Program-made: the position numbers and the translations under genes
Assembly (NCBI RefSeq): GCF_000317025.1
Contig: NC_019689.1
Location: forward strand, 3,674,024 to 3,738,023
Direction of reading: 5' to 3'
DNA: 64,000 bases
Source: Pleurocapsa sp. PCC 7327
GTDB lineage: Bacteria; Cyanobacteriota; Cyanobacteriia; Cyanobacteriales; Microcystaceae
Notes under the pieces: model-generated
The model's input: only the letters and a program-made list of their open reading frames with translations
What the model was told of the DNA's origin: nothing
The model's database searches: none
In this document: positions 28,075 to 38,005 of the stretch, piece by piece
Position numbering within the stretch: the stretch's first letter is position 1
Layout: the number at the start of each line of letters is the position of its first letter

Positions 28075-28365
28075 ATGACAACCAAACCGAGATCGGGAAT
28101 CAACATCGAACGCCAACCCACTCAAGCACGCTTGAATGAATTGGGAGTGTTTGACTGGTCGATTTGGACAAAAGAAGTATCGGAGTTTTCCTGGACGTAT
28201 GATGTAGAAGAAACCTGCTATTTTCTCGAAGGCGATGTCGTCGTCACTCCCGATGGCGGCGAACCCGTGGAAATGGGAAAAGGAGATTTAGTGACTTTTC
28301 CGGCAGGAATGTCCTGCACTTGGAAAATTCGCCGCGACGTTAAAAAACATTATTCCTTTGGCTGA
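28075..28365 (+). CDS. Cupin-domain protein (EutQ/DUF861-like)
   Basis: This 96-residue single-domain cupin contains FSWTYDVEETCYFLEGDVVVTPDGG and MGKGDLVTFPAGMSCTWKI, the two cupin motifs of the small DUF861 group. Such proteins bind small molecules or act as simple epimerase-like folds; the role is unknown. It follows psb29 after 25 bases on the same strand and may be co-transcribed with it. Confidence 0.8.
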   Translation: MTTKPRSGINIERQPTQARLNELGVFDWSIWTKEVSEFSWTYDVEETCYFLEGDVVVTPDGGEPVEMGKGDLVTFPAGMSCTWKIRRDVKKHYSFG

Positions 28366-28486
28366 AGGATCGGTCGAGAAGAGTCTAAATTGCAGGGTTA
28401 AATTGGGAAATTTTCGTTCGATTGTTCGGATTAGTCCCCTAAATCTAGTTAAAATGAAAGTACAGGCTGTCGTGGAGGACAGAATT

Positions 28487-28705
28487 GTGACAATTTCTTT
28501 CTATTTAGATAAAATCTTTTCCGAACTCGAACAACTCGATCGCGTCGATACAGTTACAGGTGCCATCTATCGCCAACAAGCGCAAGAGATTTTAGCCGAT
28601 CCTTCTATTGCCTTGAAAGTTAAAATTGCGATCGCCGATTTGCTCAGCCAAGCCAACCGACGACTTGCCATAGCATCGGCTGGAAACAACGAAGAAAGCT
28701 ATTGA
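28487..28705 (+). CDS. Small hypothetical cyanobacterial protein
   Basis: This protein of about 72 residues (MTISFYLDKIFSELEQLDRVDTVTG onward, shown in part) is helical and soluble. I chose the GTG at 28487 because GGAGG lies eight bases upstream. An in-frame ATG at 28454 would put that site inside the gene. The family is not recognised. An 11-bp perfect stem-loop follows its stop by nine bases. Confidence 0.55.
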   Translation: MTISFYLDKIFSELEQLDRVDTVTGAIYRQQAQEILADPSIALKVKIAIADLLSQANRRLAIASAGNNEESY

Positions 28706-29072
28706 CATTTCGTCGCTACACTGCTTTGCAGTGTAGCGGCGGATTGGCAAGAGCGAGGAGAAATCCTACTTAGGATATTAGCTCTCCTGCTTTCAATCAC
28801 ACGCAGAGAGAACATTCGGTTAGAGGTAAGGTGGAGAGGCTTCGTCCCAGGTTAAAGGGAAAAGATATGTAGCAGTTTTCCCTTTTCCCAAGCGAAGCCT
28901 TTTCCCCTTATTACTTACCCGAAATAAAAGCAAAAAGCCTATCGTACATTACAGTAAGGGACTTACCCTAATATTAAAGTTAAAATCGTAAAGTTATCGG
29001 TCATTGACACGAGAGCGCGAAAGGTTACACTGATAGCAAATAACTAAGAACTAATAACAAATAACTGAATTC
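28706..29072. other. Intergenic region with a perfect stem-loop, upstream of glmS
   Basis: At 28714-28738 an 11-bp perfect hairpin (CGCTACACTGC-TTT-GCAGTGTAGCG) follows the preceding gene; it lacks a T tract but may end or stabilise transcripts. The remainder holds A+G-rich sequence and the presumed glmS promoter. No gene was seen and no glmS ribozyme was recognised. Confidence 0.5.
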
Positions 29073-30974
29073 ATGTGCGGCATTGTTGGTTATATTGGTA
29101 CTCAAACAGCAATAGATATTTTATTAGAGGGATTAGAAAGACTAGAATATCGAGGCTATGATTCTGCTGGAGTGGCTACGGTTTTAGAAGGAAAACTCCG
29201 CTGCGTTCGCGCCAAGGGCAAACTCTACAACCTGCGAGAAAAATTAGCCAGAGAAGACAATGCCGCCCGCATCGGCATCGGACATACCCGTTGGGCAACC
29301 CACGGCAAACCAGAAGAATACAATGCCCATCCCCACATGGATACAGACGGAAGAGTTGCCGTCGTTCAAAACGGGATTGTAGAAAACCATCAGGAGTTGC
29401 GCGAAGAACTTAAAAGTCAAAATCGCCAGTTCCTCTCGGAAACTGATACGGAAGTCATTCCTCATTTAATTGCCGATTTATTACCCGAAAAGACAGAAGA
29501 AGATTTAAGCCATCCCAGCCCTTTCTTAAAAGCCGTCCAACAAGCCGTCAATAGGTTAGAAGGGGCATTTGCGATCGCAGTTTTATGTGCGGACTACCCC
29601 GACGAACTGATCGTCGCCCGCCAACAAGCCCCCCTTATCGTAGGATTCGGTCAGGGGGAATTTTTCTGCGCTTCCGATGCCACCGCCTTAGTGTCCCATA
29701 CCCGCGCCGTACTGCCTCTAGACAATGGAGAGATCGCCCGCCTCACGCCGCTGGGTGTAGAAGTCTACGACTTTACAGGCAAGCGCCTCAAAAAAATGCC
29801 CCATATCCTCGACTGGACTTCTACTACGGTAGAAAAACAGGGCTTCCGTCACTTCATGCTCAAAGAAATCCACGAGCAACCGGGGGTAGTGCGCACTTGT
29901 CTGGAAACCTATCTCAATCCCGATTGGCACGCACAAGATAACCCAACCTATAGCCCAATTAATTTGGGCATCCCGCCAGAACTTTACGACGATCTCGAAC
30001 ACATCCAGATCCTCGCCTGCGGGACGAGTTGGCACGCCAGTCTGGTCGGCAAATACCTCATCGAACAGTTAGCGGGCATTCCTACGATGGTGCAATACGC
30101 CTCGGAATTTCGCTACGCACCGAGTCCAATTACTGCCAATACCCTTACCATCGGCGTTACTCAGTCGGGAGAAACGGCGGACACCCTAGCTGCTCTAGAA
30201 GCAGAAAAACAGCGTCGAGCTGGACTCAAACCTAAATATGCTCCTCAGCTGTTGGGAATTACCAATCGCCCAGAAAGTACGCTTGCCCGCATGGTCGATC
30301 GCATTGTGAACACCCAAGCGGGAATCGAAATCGGCGTAGCGGCAACAAAAAGCTTCATGGCACAGTTGATGGGATTCTATTTTCTCGCTCTCGATCTCGC
30401 CTATCGCCGTCAGAGTTTGCCTATAGAAAAGTTGGCGTCGATTGTAGAAGGGTTGCGCCAACTGCCCGGACAGATCGAGTTAGTGTTAGAAAAACAAGAA
30501 CCCCTCATCGAAGAACTCGCTCACGAATTTGCCGAGACGCAAGATTTTATCTTTATCGGACGGGGCATTAACTTCCCAATCGCCTTAGAAGGGGCACTCA
30601 AACTCAAAGAAATCAGCTATATCCATGCAGAAGGCTATCCAGCTGGAGAAATGAAACACGGTCCCATCGCGCTATTGGATTCAAAGGTGCCAGTGGTTGC
30701 GATCGCGGTTCCCGGTAGCGTCTATGAAAAAGTCCTCTCCAACGCCCAGGAGGCAAAAGCCCGCGATGCCCGTCTGATAGGAGTGACGGCAATGACCGAC
30801 CGACAAGCCGAATCGATCTTTAACGATTTATTAGCCGTCCCAGCCGTAGATGAATTATTGTCTCCCGTTTTGACAGTGATTCCCTTGCAGTTATTGGCTT
30901 ATCACATTGCGGCGCGACGCGGTTTGGATGTAGATCAGCCAAGAAATCTGGCAAAGTCGGTGACGGTGGAATAG
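29073..30974 (+). CDS. glmS: Glutamine-fructose-6-phosphate aminotransferase
   Basis: The 633-residue enzyme makes glucosamine-6-phosphate for peptidoglycan and LPS. The N-terminal glutaminase has the nucleophile Cys2 (MCGIVGYIG) and GHTRWATHG. Two C-terminal SIS isomerase domains follow (ILACGTSWHASLVGKY and FIFIGRGINFPIALEGALKLKE), and the protein ends with the conserved PRNLAKSVTVE. The length is slightly above the usual 600-610. It is transcribed alone. Confidence 0.96.
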   Translation: MCGIVGYIGTQTAIDILLEGLERLEYRGYDSAGVATVLEGKLRCVRAKGKLYNLREKLAREDNAARIGIGHTRWATHGKPEEYNAHPHMDTDGRVAVVQNGIVENHQELREELKSQNRQFLSETDTEVIPHLIADLLPEKTEEDLSHPSPFLKAVQQAVNRLEGAFAIAVLCADYPDELIVARQQAPLIVGFGQGEFFCASDATALVSHTRAVLPLDNGEIARLTPLGVEVYDFTGKRLKKMPHILDWTSTTVEKQGFRHFMLKEIHEQPGVVRTCLETYLNPDWHAQDNPTYSPINLGIPPELYDDLEHIQILACGTSWHASLVGKYLIEQLAGIPTMVQYASEFRYAPSPITANTLTIGVTQSGETADTLAALEAEKQRRAGLKPKYAPQLLGITNRPESTLARMVDRIVNTQAGIEIGVAATKSFMAQLMGFYFLALDLAYRRQSLPIEKLASIVEGLRQLPGQIELVLEKQEPLIEELAHEFAETQDFIFIGRGINFPIALEGALKLKEISYIHAEGYPAGEMKHGPIALLDSKVPVVAIAVPGSVYEKVLSNAQEAKARDARLIGVTAMTDRQAESIFNDLLAVPAVDELLSPVLTVIPLQLLAYHIAARRGLDVDQPRNLAKSVTVE

Positions 30975-31296
30975 GGGTCAACCCAATTCACAATTCATAA
31001 TTGGCAATTCGCAATTCTAGGAGTCGCAGACAAGCTAGGCGTAAGCGATCGCAAAAGGTTTTTACTACCAGCCGCAGCGAGCGGAAACTAGAAAAATGTA
31101 TGCCATAGTATACAAATCGAGAGATTAATATACCATTTTGGATTTTGGATTGAGAAAGACTCATCTCATCAAGGTTTTAAAAACCCATCTGTAGCCAAGA
31201 TTTTTCAAATTGGTATACAAATCGATCGCAGCTTTGAGGGATAAGAAGTCGTTGAAGCTCATCGCCATGCAGAAGAGAAAAAAGACAAAAGGGGCT
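30975..31296. other. Convergent intergenic region with repeats
   Basis: About 320 bases between the glmS stop and the stop of the export ABC gene. It contains AATTC-rich repeat units (about 30989-31018), a TTTTGGATTTTGGATTG unit near 31137, and a GGTTTTAAAAACC palindrome near 31174. No gene was recognised. It forms the left border of the peptide-export block. Confidence 0.5.
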
Positions 31297-34218
31297 TCAA
31301 AGCGTCTGCCTAGCCATAAGCTGAGCAAACAGACCTTCTCGCTTGGATAGTTGCTCAAAACTGCCCTGCTGCACCACTCGACCGTTTTGAAACACGTAGA
31401 TACGATTGGCATTGCGAATCGTACTGAGTCGGTGAGCAATAACGATTCGCGTCACTTGTAGTCGGTCGAGGCTTTCGCTGACAATCGCCTGCGTTTTATT
31501 ATCCAGGGCGCTAGTCGCCTCATCAAAGAGTAAAATCCGAGGTTTGAGAACCAAGGCGCGAGCAATTAACAATCGCTGCCGTTGTCCGCCAGAGAGGTTA
31601 GTCCCGCCTTCGCTGACGACGGTATGCATTCCCATGGGCATGGATTCGACATCCTCGGCAAAGCCTGCCATCCGGGCTGCTTCCCAAGCTTCCTCCATTG
31701 TGACCCTAGCGCCGCTAGCAATATTCTCAAAAATAGACGCAGACATCAATCGGCTATTTTGCAGCACGACGCCCAACTGTCGGCGCACCGCATGAACCTC
31801 TAGTCCAGCCAAATCCTGCCCGTCATAGTAAATGCTGCCAGATTCGGGGACATCAAACCCCAGTAGCAATCGGAACAAAGTTGATTTGCCACTCCCAGAA
31901 GTTCCCACTAGGGCGATAAACTCTCCAGGCTCAGCCCGAACGCTTACATCATCGAGCGTCAGGGGTCCATCATCACGGTAGCGGAAAACGATATGGTCTA
32001 CAACCACTCTGCCCGAAAGCTTGCCGGGATCGGCTTTAGCGGAATCTACTTCTGGTTCGGCTTGCAAAATTGGCTGCGATCGCTTCCACAAAGGTACGAT
32101 TTGTAAAACATCCACCACCGTACTGCTCAAGCTGGTTGCACCGCCAATAAAGGTGCCAAAAGCAGCGTTGAAGGCAAGGAAAGTACCAGTGGTCAGTCCT
32201 TGACCTCCGTCTTGGCGCAGCATGTTAGTCGCAAACCAAAAGAGAGCGCACGATGTTATGGTAGGCAATACCTTATTAATGACCGTTAGGATGTCTTCAA
32301 TGCCTTGGGTACTCAGCAGGAGTTTGACTTGTTGGCTATACTGTTTGCCCCAGTAGCCGAAGGCGCGTGCTTCAGCGCCAGCGACTCTCAGCTTGGCAAC
32401 ACCATTAATGAGCTGCACCATGACGCCAAAGATTTCTCCTTGCAACTCCAGTAGCGGGCGAACTTTACGAAGCGTAAGCATACCAGAGACAATCGTGACG
32501 GCAATATTGGCCATGGCTGCAACGATCGCGATCGCGGCGAGTACGCCATTGTAATAGATCAACAGTCCCAAGTTCAGCAGTGCAAACAAGCTGGTGAAAA
32601 TAGTTTTGAGAACCGTGCCGCTCAGGAGTTGACGGATCTGACTGATGGCTTGTACTCTACTATCTAAGTCGCCGATTGAGTACTGGCGAAAGAAAGATGC
32701 CTTTAACTTCAAAAGCCTATCCCAGACTGCCGCCTGGGTGGTTGAGTCGGCAAAAGTTTCCAGCCGCAGCAGAGCAAGTCCCTGAGCTAACTGAAAGATC
32801 GTTGCGCCAAAGGCAGTAGCAGAAAGACCCAAAGCAATTTGCAGCAATAAGCCGCGATTGGCATCCGGGATAGCGTTGTCGATGAGGATAGCGGTAGCTT
32901 GGGGGGTCAACATTCCTAGCAGCGTTGCCGCAATGCCAGTTAGCAGAACGACTGCCAGTTCCTTCAAACGACCTCGCAGCGCAAATTGGAGCAGTTCCCA
33001 GGTTTTTAGGGCTTTCTCAGGTAAAGGTCGATAAAATATGTAGGCAGAAGGGGCTAGCCGATCGGCGCTGCGAGCATTGACGGGACTGCGTTTGCGCGTC
33101 TTGGGATCGAAAATCTCGTACTTGCCGTCAGAGATTGGTAATAGCGCCACTGGGCGCGTGTCTTCGACGGTATAGGCAAGAATGGGACCAGAATCTTTTT
33201 TCCACCAGCCATCCGTTAGCTGGATCTGACGCATGCGAATTCGCGAGGCTCGCGCGATCGCTTCTAGGGGATCGGGAACCCGTTTGAGGTCTTCTGACTT
33301 GGCTGGCGGACGAATGGTAATCCCTAAAGACCGCCCGACTGCCCCAGCAGCGCTCAGTAAAAGGTCTTCTGGCTGGCTATCGGTTCTCGTCGGAGCGGGT
33401 TCGCTTCCCTTGGGTTGCAGCACGGATGACAGTGCAGCCAAGGTTTCATGCATTACTTGACGATTGAGGCGCTCTCTCTCTTCAAACCTAACTAATTCTT
33501 GATGCATCTCCTGCTGCTCTAGCAAGTCGATGTAGCGCAGGAAATAGATTTGCAATTGGGCGATACTGTTGATTAGTACATTGACATTTTGGATCTCCGA
33601 AGTGTGAAGGCTCTCAAGCTCAACTCTATCTTCTGCCTGCAACCACATCTGAGAACCTAATGGCAACATGCCAGAGGCAGGCTCCAAAGGCAGTTCTTCC
33701 AATCCCATCCAAAATGCGCGTCCTTGCTGGATTCGCGTCCAGGATACCCCGTTAGAATCAGGCTGGAATATTTCCCCGCCCGCTAAAGAAAAGAATTGGA
33801 GTCCTTCATGGGGTATGCTAAAGCTTGGAGCGGGCAGATCTGCCAGTCCGGAACCCAGTCGCTCGATCCAGCGCTCTACTAGCGCCACGGCTTTACCATT
33901 AGCCTTGACCATAAACTCCCCAAAGTCTTCTCTAGAGAGTTTAAGGAGTTCTGTCTCCTCAAGCGATACTGCTAGGATTTGGCGCTGTTCGCCTTGAGAC
34001 GATGGAGGAGTGGGGAACATTGCCTCCTTAGCGCCGACCTTAAATAAATAGCGACGCTTTCCGTCAGGCATGCTGTTTTTGAGAGCGATCGCAAATAGCG
34101 CTAAACTACCGGATTGTACTATCCAAACTGTATTCGGGTCATCTAACAATAAGGGTTCGTTGCCTTTGAATCGATGCCGCTCTATCTGCAAGCTCTTAGT
34201 TTTAGTTTGAATAAGCAT
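31297..34218 (-). CDS. NHLP-type peptide export ABC transporter, second subunit
   Basis: The 973-residue protein has a long N-terminal cytoplasmic region with a cyclic-nucleotide-binding-like start. A degenerate C39-like region around residues 330-400 (ARASRIRMRQIQLTDGWW) lacks the catalytic Cys. Then come five or six membrane helices (about 425-710) and an ABC ATPase with Walker A GTSGSGKST, signature LSGGQRQRL and Walker B ILLFDEATSALD. It matches the larger partner of the paired ABC transporters that export NHLP-leader peptides. It is the last gene of the export operon, 96 bases after the C39 transporter. Confidence 0.85.
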   Translation of the reverse strand: MLIQTKTKSLQIERHRFKGNEPLLLDDPNTVWIVQSGSLALFAIALKNSMPDGKRRYLFKVGAKEAMFPTPPSSQGEQRQILAVSLEETELLKLSREDFGEFMVKANGKAVALVERWIERLGSGLADLPAPSFSIPHEGLQFFSLAGGEIFQPDSNGVSWTRIQQGRAFWMGLEELPLEPASGMLPLGSQMWLQAEDRVELESLHTSEIQNVNVLINSIAQLQIYFLRYIDLLEQQEMHQELVRFEERERLNRQVMHETLAALSSVLQPKGSEPAPTRTDSQPEDLLLSAAGAVGRSLGITIRPPAKSEDLKRVPDPLEAIARASRIRMRQIQLTDGWWKKDSGPILAYTVEDTRPVALLPISDGKYEIFDPKTRKRSPVNARSADRLAPSAYIFYRPLPEKALKTWELLQFALRGRLKELAVVLLTGIAATLLGMLTPQATAILIDNAIPDANRGLLLQIALGLSATAFGATIFQLAQGLALLRLETFADSTTQAAVWDRLLKLKASFFRQYSIGDLDSRVQAISQIRQLLSGTVLKTIFTSLFALLNLGLLIYYNGVLAAIAIVAAMANIAVTIVSGMLTLRKVRPLLELQGEIFGVMVQLINGVAKLRVAGAEARAFGYWGKQYSQQVKLLLSTQGIEDILTVINKVLPTITSCALFWFATNMLRQDGGQGLTTGTFLAFNAAFGTFIGGATSLSSTVVDVLQIVPLWKRSQPILQAEPEVDSAKADPGKLSGRVVVDHIVFRYRDDGPLTLDDVSVRAEPGEFIALVGTSGSGKSTLFRLLLGFDVPESGSIYYDGQDLAGLEVHAVRRQLGVVLQNSRLMSASIFENIASGARVTMEEAWEAARMAGFAEDVESMPMGMHTVVSEGGTNLSGGQRQRLLIARALVLKPRILLFDEATSALDNKTQAIVSESLDRLQVTRIVIAHRLSTIRNANRIYVFQNGRVVQQGSFEQLSKREGLFAQLMARQTL

Positions 34219-34314
34219 TTTTTATACCTCTTATTCGATTTTGGATTGGTCGTACGGGCAGGTCGATCTAAATACGATAGAGATTTATTGACAACTCTCC
34301 CTCTACTTCCGACT

Positions 34315-36528
34315 TCACGAAATCGCGCCCCCCTCGCTGCGGATCAATTGTAAGTATGGTCCTTCAACCTGCTGTAATTGTTCGTGGTTTCCTCGTTGCA
34401 CGACTTTGCCCCGTTCGAGGACGATAATTTCATCGCAATCGCGGATAGTACTCAGGCGATGTGCCACGATAATGCAAGTACATCCTCGCTGGCGGAGATT
34501 TTGGTCGATGATTTTTTCCGTCTCGGTATCGAGAGCGCTAGTCGCTTCGTCCATGACCAAGATGGAAGGATTATTGACTAAGGCGCGGGCAATTTCTAGG
34601 CGCTGTCGCTGACCGCCGCTTAAATTGGTAGCGCCTTCTAAGAGGTCGCCATTATAACCGCCCGGTAGAGAGAGAATAACATCGTGGATAGCCGCATCTC
34701 GGCACGCCTGAATTAGATATTTTTCGGGCACCGTCGTATCCCAAAGCGTTAGGTTATCTCTTACCGTGCCAGCAAATAGCAAAATATCCTGCTCGACCAT
34801 GGCAATAGAATTAACGAGAACTTGACGGGGAATTTGCCGTCTGGGTTGACCGTCAAAACGAACTTCTCCTTCCCAAGGTTCGTACAGCCCGCACACCAGT
34901 TTAGCGACGGTTGACTTGCCAGAACCGCTTCCGCCCACTAAGGCAACGCGCTGTCCGGGTTTGACCGAGAAACTAAAGTTTTCAATCAAGGGAGAAGCAA
35001 CTCGGTTGTAACCAAAGGTAACGTTGCGCAATTCAACGTACCCTTGCAAGCGCACCGAAGGATGAATTGTTGGCGCGAGCATCGCCTCACTTTTCTCCTC
35101 CTTCAGTTGCGGATCGATGGGGTTTCGCAAGACATCATCGAGTCGATTCACGTTGCCCTCCATTTCTTGGAGGCTACTGCCGAGGTTGACGAGATTATTC
35201 ACGGGTGCGAGAAAAGCTTGCATCATGCCCTGAAAGGCGATTAGCATCCCAATAGTAAGATGCCCGTCCATTACCCGAAGACCGCCCACCACTAAAACCA
35301 ACATGGACGTAATACTTGAGAGAAACGTAGGCAAAACGCCGAGGGTTTGATTGGTAACACCCATCTCCTGCCGAGCATTAATCGCCTTGGCATAGTAGCC
35401 CGCCCAGCGGGAAAAGAAATCTGACTCCAACCCAGATGCCTTCAAGGTTTCCATCGTCTGAAGACCAGAAATCGATACGCCGCTAACTTTTCCCTGTTCC
35501 TGTACCAATCGCATATTGGCATCCACGCGCCACCGAGATACCAACTGCAAAGCGGCGAGATTTATGGCAACGAAAGCTATCCCAATCGAAGTCAACACCG
35601 CGTCATATTGCAACATGATCGCGGCATAGAATATGACCATGACGGCGGAAATAGCGGTAGTAGCCAAATTCCCGGAAAGGATATTCGCCAAGCTATCGTT
35701 AAGGCGGACGCGACTACTAATTTCTCCGGCAAACCGTTGCGCATAAAAACCGACGGGCAGGCGTAGGATGTGCCACAAGAATCGGCTCGACATTCCTACC
35801 GAGAGCTTGATCTTCATCCGCCGCAGGAATCGCAATTGTAGCATGGTCAACAGCCCGCTAATTCCGGCTGTGAGGAGCATCCCCAACAGCAGCGGACGCA
35901 ACCATTCATCGCGGTTTTGAACGAGAATGTTGTCTACAAATACCTGAGAAAACACTGGAATTGCCAGTCCGGGAATCACCAGCAGAAATCCTGCTAAGAT
36001 GCAGTAGGCGAGTACTCCGATCGAGCCTTGTAACCGTTCCCATAGACTCCAGATGATGCTGGGTTTCCTGCCGCCTCTTTTGAACTCCGGTCCTGGTTCT
36101 AGAACTAGGACAACCCCGGTGTAAGCTTCGTCGAATTCCTGTATGGAGACGCTGCGCGGTCCGCTGGCAGGATCGTTGAGGTAGACTCGTTCCTTGCTAA
36201 ATCCCTCGACAACCAAAAAATGGTTGAAGTTCCAAAATACGATGTAAGGACAGTCCAGTTTGCGCAGCTCGTTTAAATCTTTGATCTTCAGCCCTTTGCC
36301 CTTGAGTCCGAAACCTCTGGCAGCGCTGAGGACGTTGGAGGCTTTACTGCCGTCACGGGATACGCCGCAGTCCTGACGAAGTTGCGCTAGCGGCACGATG
36401 CGACCGTAGTAACCGAGAATAATCCCCAGGGCAGCAGCGCCACATTCGACCGCTTCCATTTGTAACAACGTGGGGGTACGCCGCCGGATACCTTTACGCT
36501 TGAGTAGTTTTTGCAGTTGCCACAACAT
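34315..36528 (-). CDS. C39 peptidase-ABC transporter of the NHLP export system
   Basis: This protein of about 737 residues starts with an active-looking C39 peptidase (QMEAVECGAAALG with the catalytic Cys, and NHFLVVEGF with the catalytic His). Membrane helices (about 170-440) and an ATPase (Walker A GGSGSGKST, signature LSGGQRQRL, Walker B ILVMDEATSALD) follow. Such proteins cut the leader after Gly-Gly while exporting the peptide, which matches the double-Gly leaders encoded nearby. I chose the ATG at 36528; a TTG at 36549 would overlap the adaptor gene. It lies almost directly after that gene. Confidence 0.9.
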   Translation of the reverse strand: MLWQLQKLLKRKGIRRRTPTLLQMEAVECGAAALGIILGYYGRIVPLAQLRQDCGVSRDGSKASNVLSAARGFGLKGKGLKIKDLNELRKLDCPYIVFWNFNHFLVVEGFSKERVYLNDPASGPRSVSIQEFDEAYTGVVLVLEPGPEFKRGGRKPSIIWSLWERLQGSIGVLAYCILAGFLLVIPGLAIPVFSQVFVDNILVQNRDEWLRPLLLGMLLTAGISGLLTMLQLRFLRRMKIKLSVGMSSRFLWHILRLPVGFYAQRFAGEISSRVRLNDSLANILSGNLATTAISAVMVIFYAAIMLQYDAVLTSIGIAFVAINLAALQLVSRWRVDANMRLVQEQGKVSGVSISGLQTMETLKASGLESDFFSRWAGYYAKAINARQEMGVTNQTLGVLPTFLSSITSMLVLVVGGLRVMDGHLTIGMLIAFQGMMQAFLAPVNNLVNLGSSLQEMEGNVNRLDDVLRNPIDPQLKEEKSEAMLAPTIHPSVRLQGYVELRNVTFGYNRVASPLIENFSFSVKPGQRVALVGGSGSGKSTVAKLVCGLYEPWEGEVRFDGQPRRQIPRQVLVNSIAMVEQDILLFAGTVRDNLTLWDTTVPEKYLIQACRDAAIHDVILSLPGGYNGDLLEGATNLSGGQRQRLEIARALVNNPSILVMDEATSALDTETEKIIDQNLRQRGCTCIIVAHRLSTIRDCDEIIVLERGKVVQRGNHEQLQQVEGPYLQLIRSEGGAIS

Positions 36529-36530
36529 AA

Positions 36531-37967
36531 TTAATCTATGCCACTCCAAGATCTGAGGATGGGTAAGACAAAGGTGATGGGCGCGCGTTCTTCAACGGTG
36601 ACTCGCACTGCGGTTGTGGTTCCGGGAGAAATTTTCACCTGCGGACCCTTGGAAGAAGACCACTGATAGCCGCTAAAGGTCGATTTGTCTGGTTGGAGTT
36701 CTGCGAATACTTGGATTTGAGGACCTTGAGACATCAGACTCTGCACGAGGTCTGGATTTCCTACCAAACTCAAAGCACCATCTTTAGTGACGGGGAAGGC
36801 TGAGACATTGGTAACAGTACCCACAATGCCGCCATATCGTTCTCGCTGCACTGTGGTGGGCGTAATTTGCATTTTCATGCCTTTTTGGATTTTTTTGCCT
36901 TCGCTCACTGGCAAAAATGCGACACTAACTAGCTTGGCGGATGAAGCTTCTGCTGCGATAGAACCAAGTCGGGTTCCTTCGCTGAGAACTTGTCCGGGAG
37001 CCACTGCTAGTTCTAATATGCGTCCGCTGTATTTACTGGTAATTTGGCTACCCTTGGCTTGCAATTCCAATTGGCCGATAATCCGCTTTGTTTCGAGGAT
37101 CTGATTTTGTCGGTTAATTGAAGCTTGAAAATCTTGTTCGGCGAGAGTTTTTTCTTGAGTATCCAAATCTTTCAATTGCGCTTGAAGGCTGACAATCTGG
37201 TTGAGGTTTTGACGATAGTTAGTTTCTGCCTCAACTTGTCTGACATCGAGTGCCTTCAACTGACTTTTAATATCGGCGATCCTCGCGAGACTATCTAGGT
37301 AAGTCTGTTGTGCTTCTAGTACGGTATCCTGTGAAATAGCCCCTTCATTCTGCAACCATTTGCGCCTCTCCAGTCTTTCCTTGAGAGTCGGAGCCAATGC
37401 CAGCGAGTCCTGCAAGCGTTGCCTTAGTTCTTGTCGCTGTTGTTCGAGCGCGAGCAGTCCTTTATCTCTGAGAATAGGACTCAGCTCCTGAGTGACTCGG
37501 AGATTTTGCCAAATCCCTTGACGCTGCTGGGCGATCGCAACTTTTGCCAGTTGAGTTCGTTGGTATTGCAGCAGTTTAGCGTCCCGATCCTGAGCTTGTA
37601 GTTCCACTAGCTTGTCACGCTGCTGCTGTAATTGCTTCTTGATGTCTGATTTGTCAATCGTTGCCAGCACCTGTCCTTTTTTCACATAGTCGCCAACTTG
37701 TACGTTGACGGTCTGCAACTGCCCCGAACTAGATGACTGGAAAGAGACAACTTTGCTAGGGTAGACCAATACGCCTTGACCGGAAACCGCGATCGGAACT
37801 CGACCCATAATACTCCAGCTTAGCCCTGCTGCTACTAAGGTGCCGAGAGCGGTCAAAGGCAGCCAGTGCTTGGGACTGACGACTTGCACGAGGCGATCTA
37901 GCCGTTCGGGAGAAGCAGAACGCTCTAGAGCTTTTTGGCGAAACAGATTGCTTTTTTCGGTAACCAT
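36531..37967 (-). CDS. HlyD-family adaptor of the NHLP export system
   Basis: This protein of about 478 residues has a single membrane anchor (about 45-65 from ATG), a lipoyl-like half-motif (GQVLATIDKSDIKKQLQQ), a long coiled-coil hairpin (about 100-300) and a second lipoyl half with a beta-barrel. It would connect the inner-membrane exporter to an outer-membrane channel, which is not in the window. I chose the ATG at 37967. The TTG at 37985 lies inside a dispersed ATTGCGAATT repeat and is unlikely. It ends two bases before the start of the C39 transporter. Confidence 0.88.
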   Translation of the reverse strand: MVTEKSNLFRQKALERSASPERLDRLVQVVSPKHWLPLTALGTLVAAGLSWSIMGRVPIAVSGQGVLVYPSKVVSFQSSSSGQLQTVNVQVGDYVKKGQVLATIDKSDIKKQLQQQRDKLVELQAQDRDAKLLQYQRTQLAKVAIAQQRQGIWQNLRVTQELSPILRDKGLLALEQQRQELRQRLQDSLALAPTLKERLERRKWLQNEGAISQDTVLEAQQTYLDSLARIADIKSQLKALDVRQVEAETNYRQNLNQIVSLQAQLKDLDTQEKTLAEQDFQASINRQNQILETKRIIGQLELQAKGSQITSKYSGRILELAVAPGQVLSEGTRLGSIAAEASSAKLVSVAFLPVSEGKKIQKGMKMQITPTTVQRERYGGIVGTVTNVSAFPVTKDGALSLVGNPDLVQSLMSQGPQIQVFAELQPDKSTFSGYQWSSSKGPQVKISPGTTTAVRVTVEERAPITFVLPILRSWSGID

Positions 37968-38005
37968 AAGATTGCGAATTGTCAATTGTTAATTGCGAAT
38001 TGGTA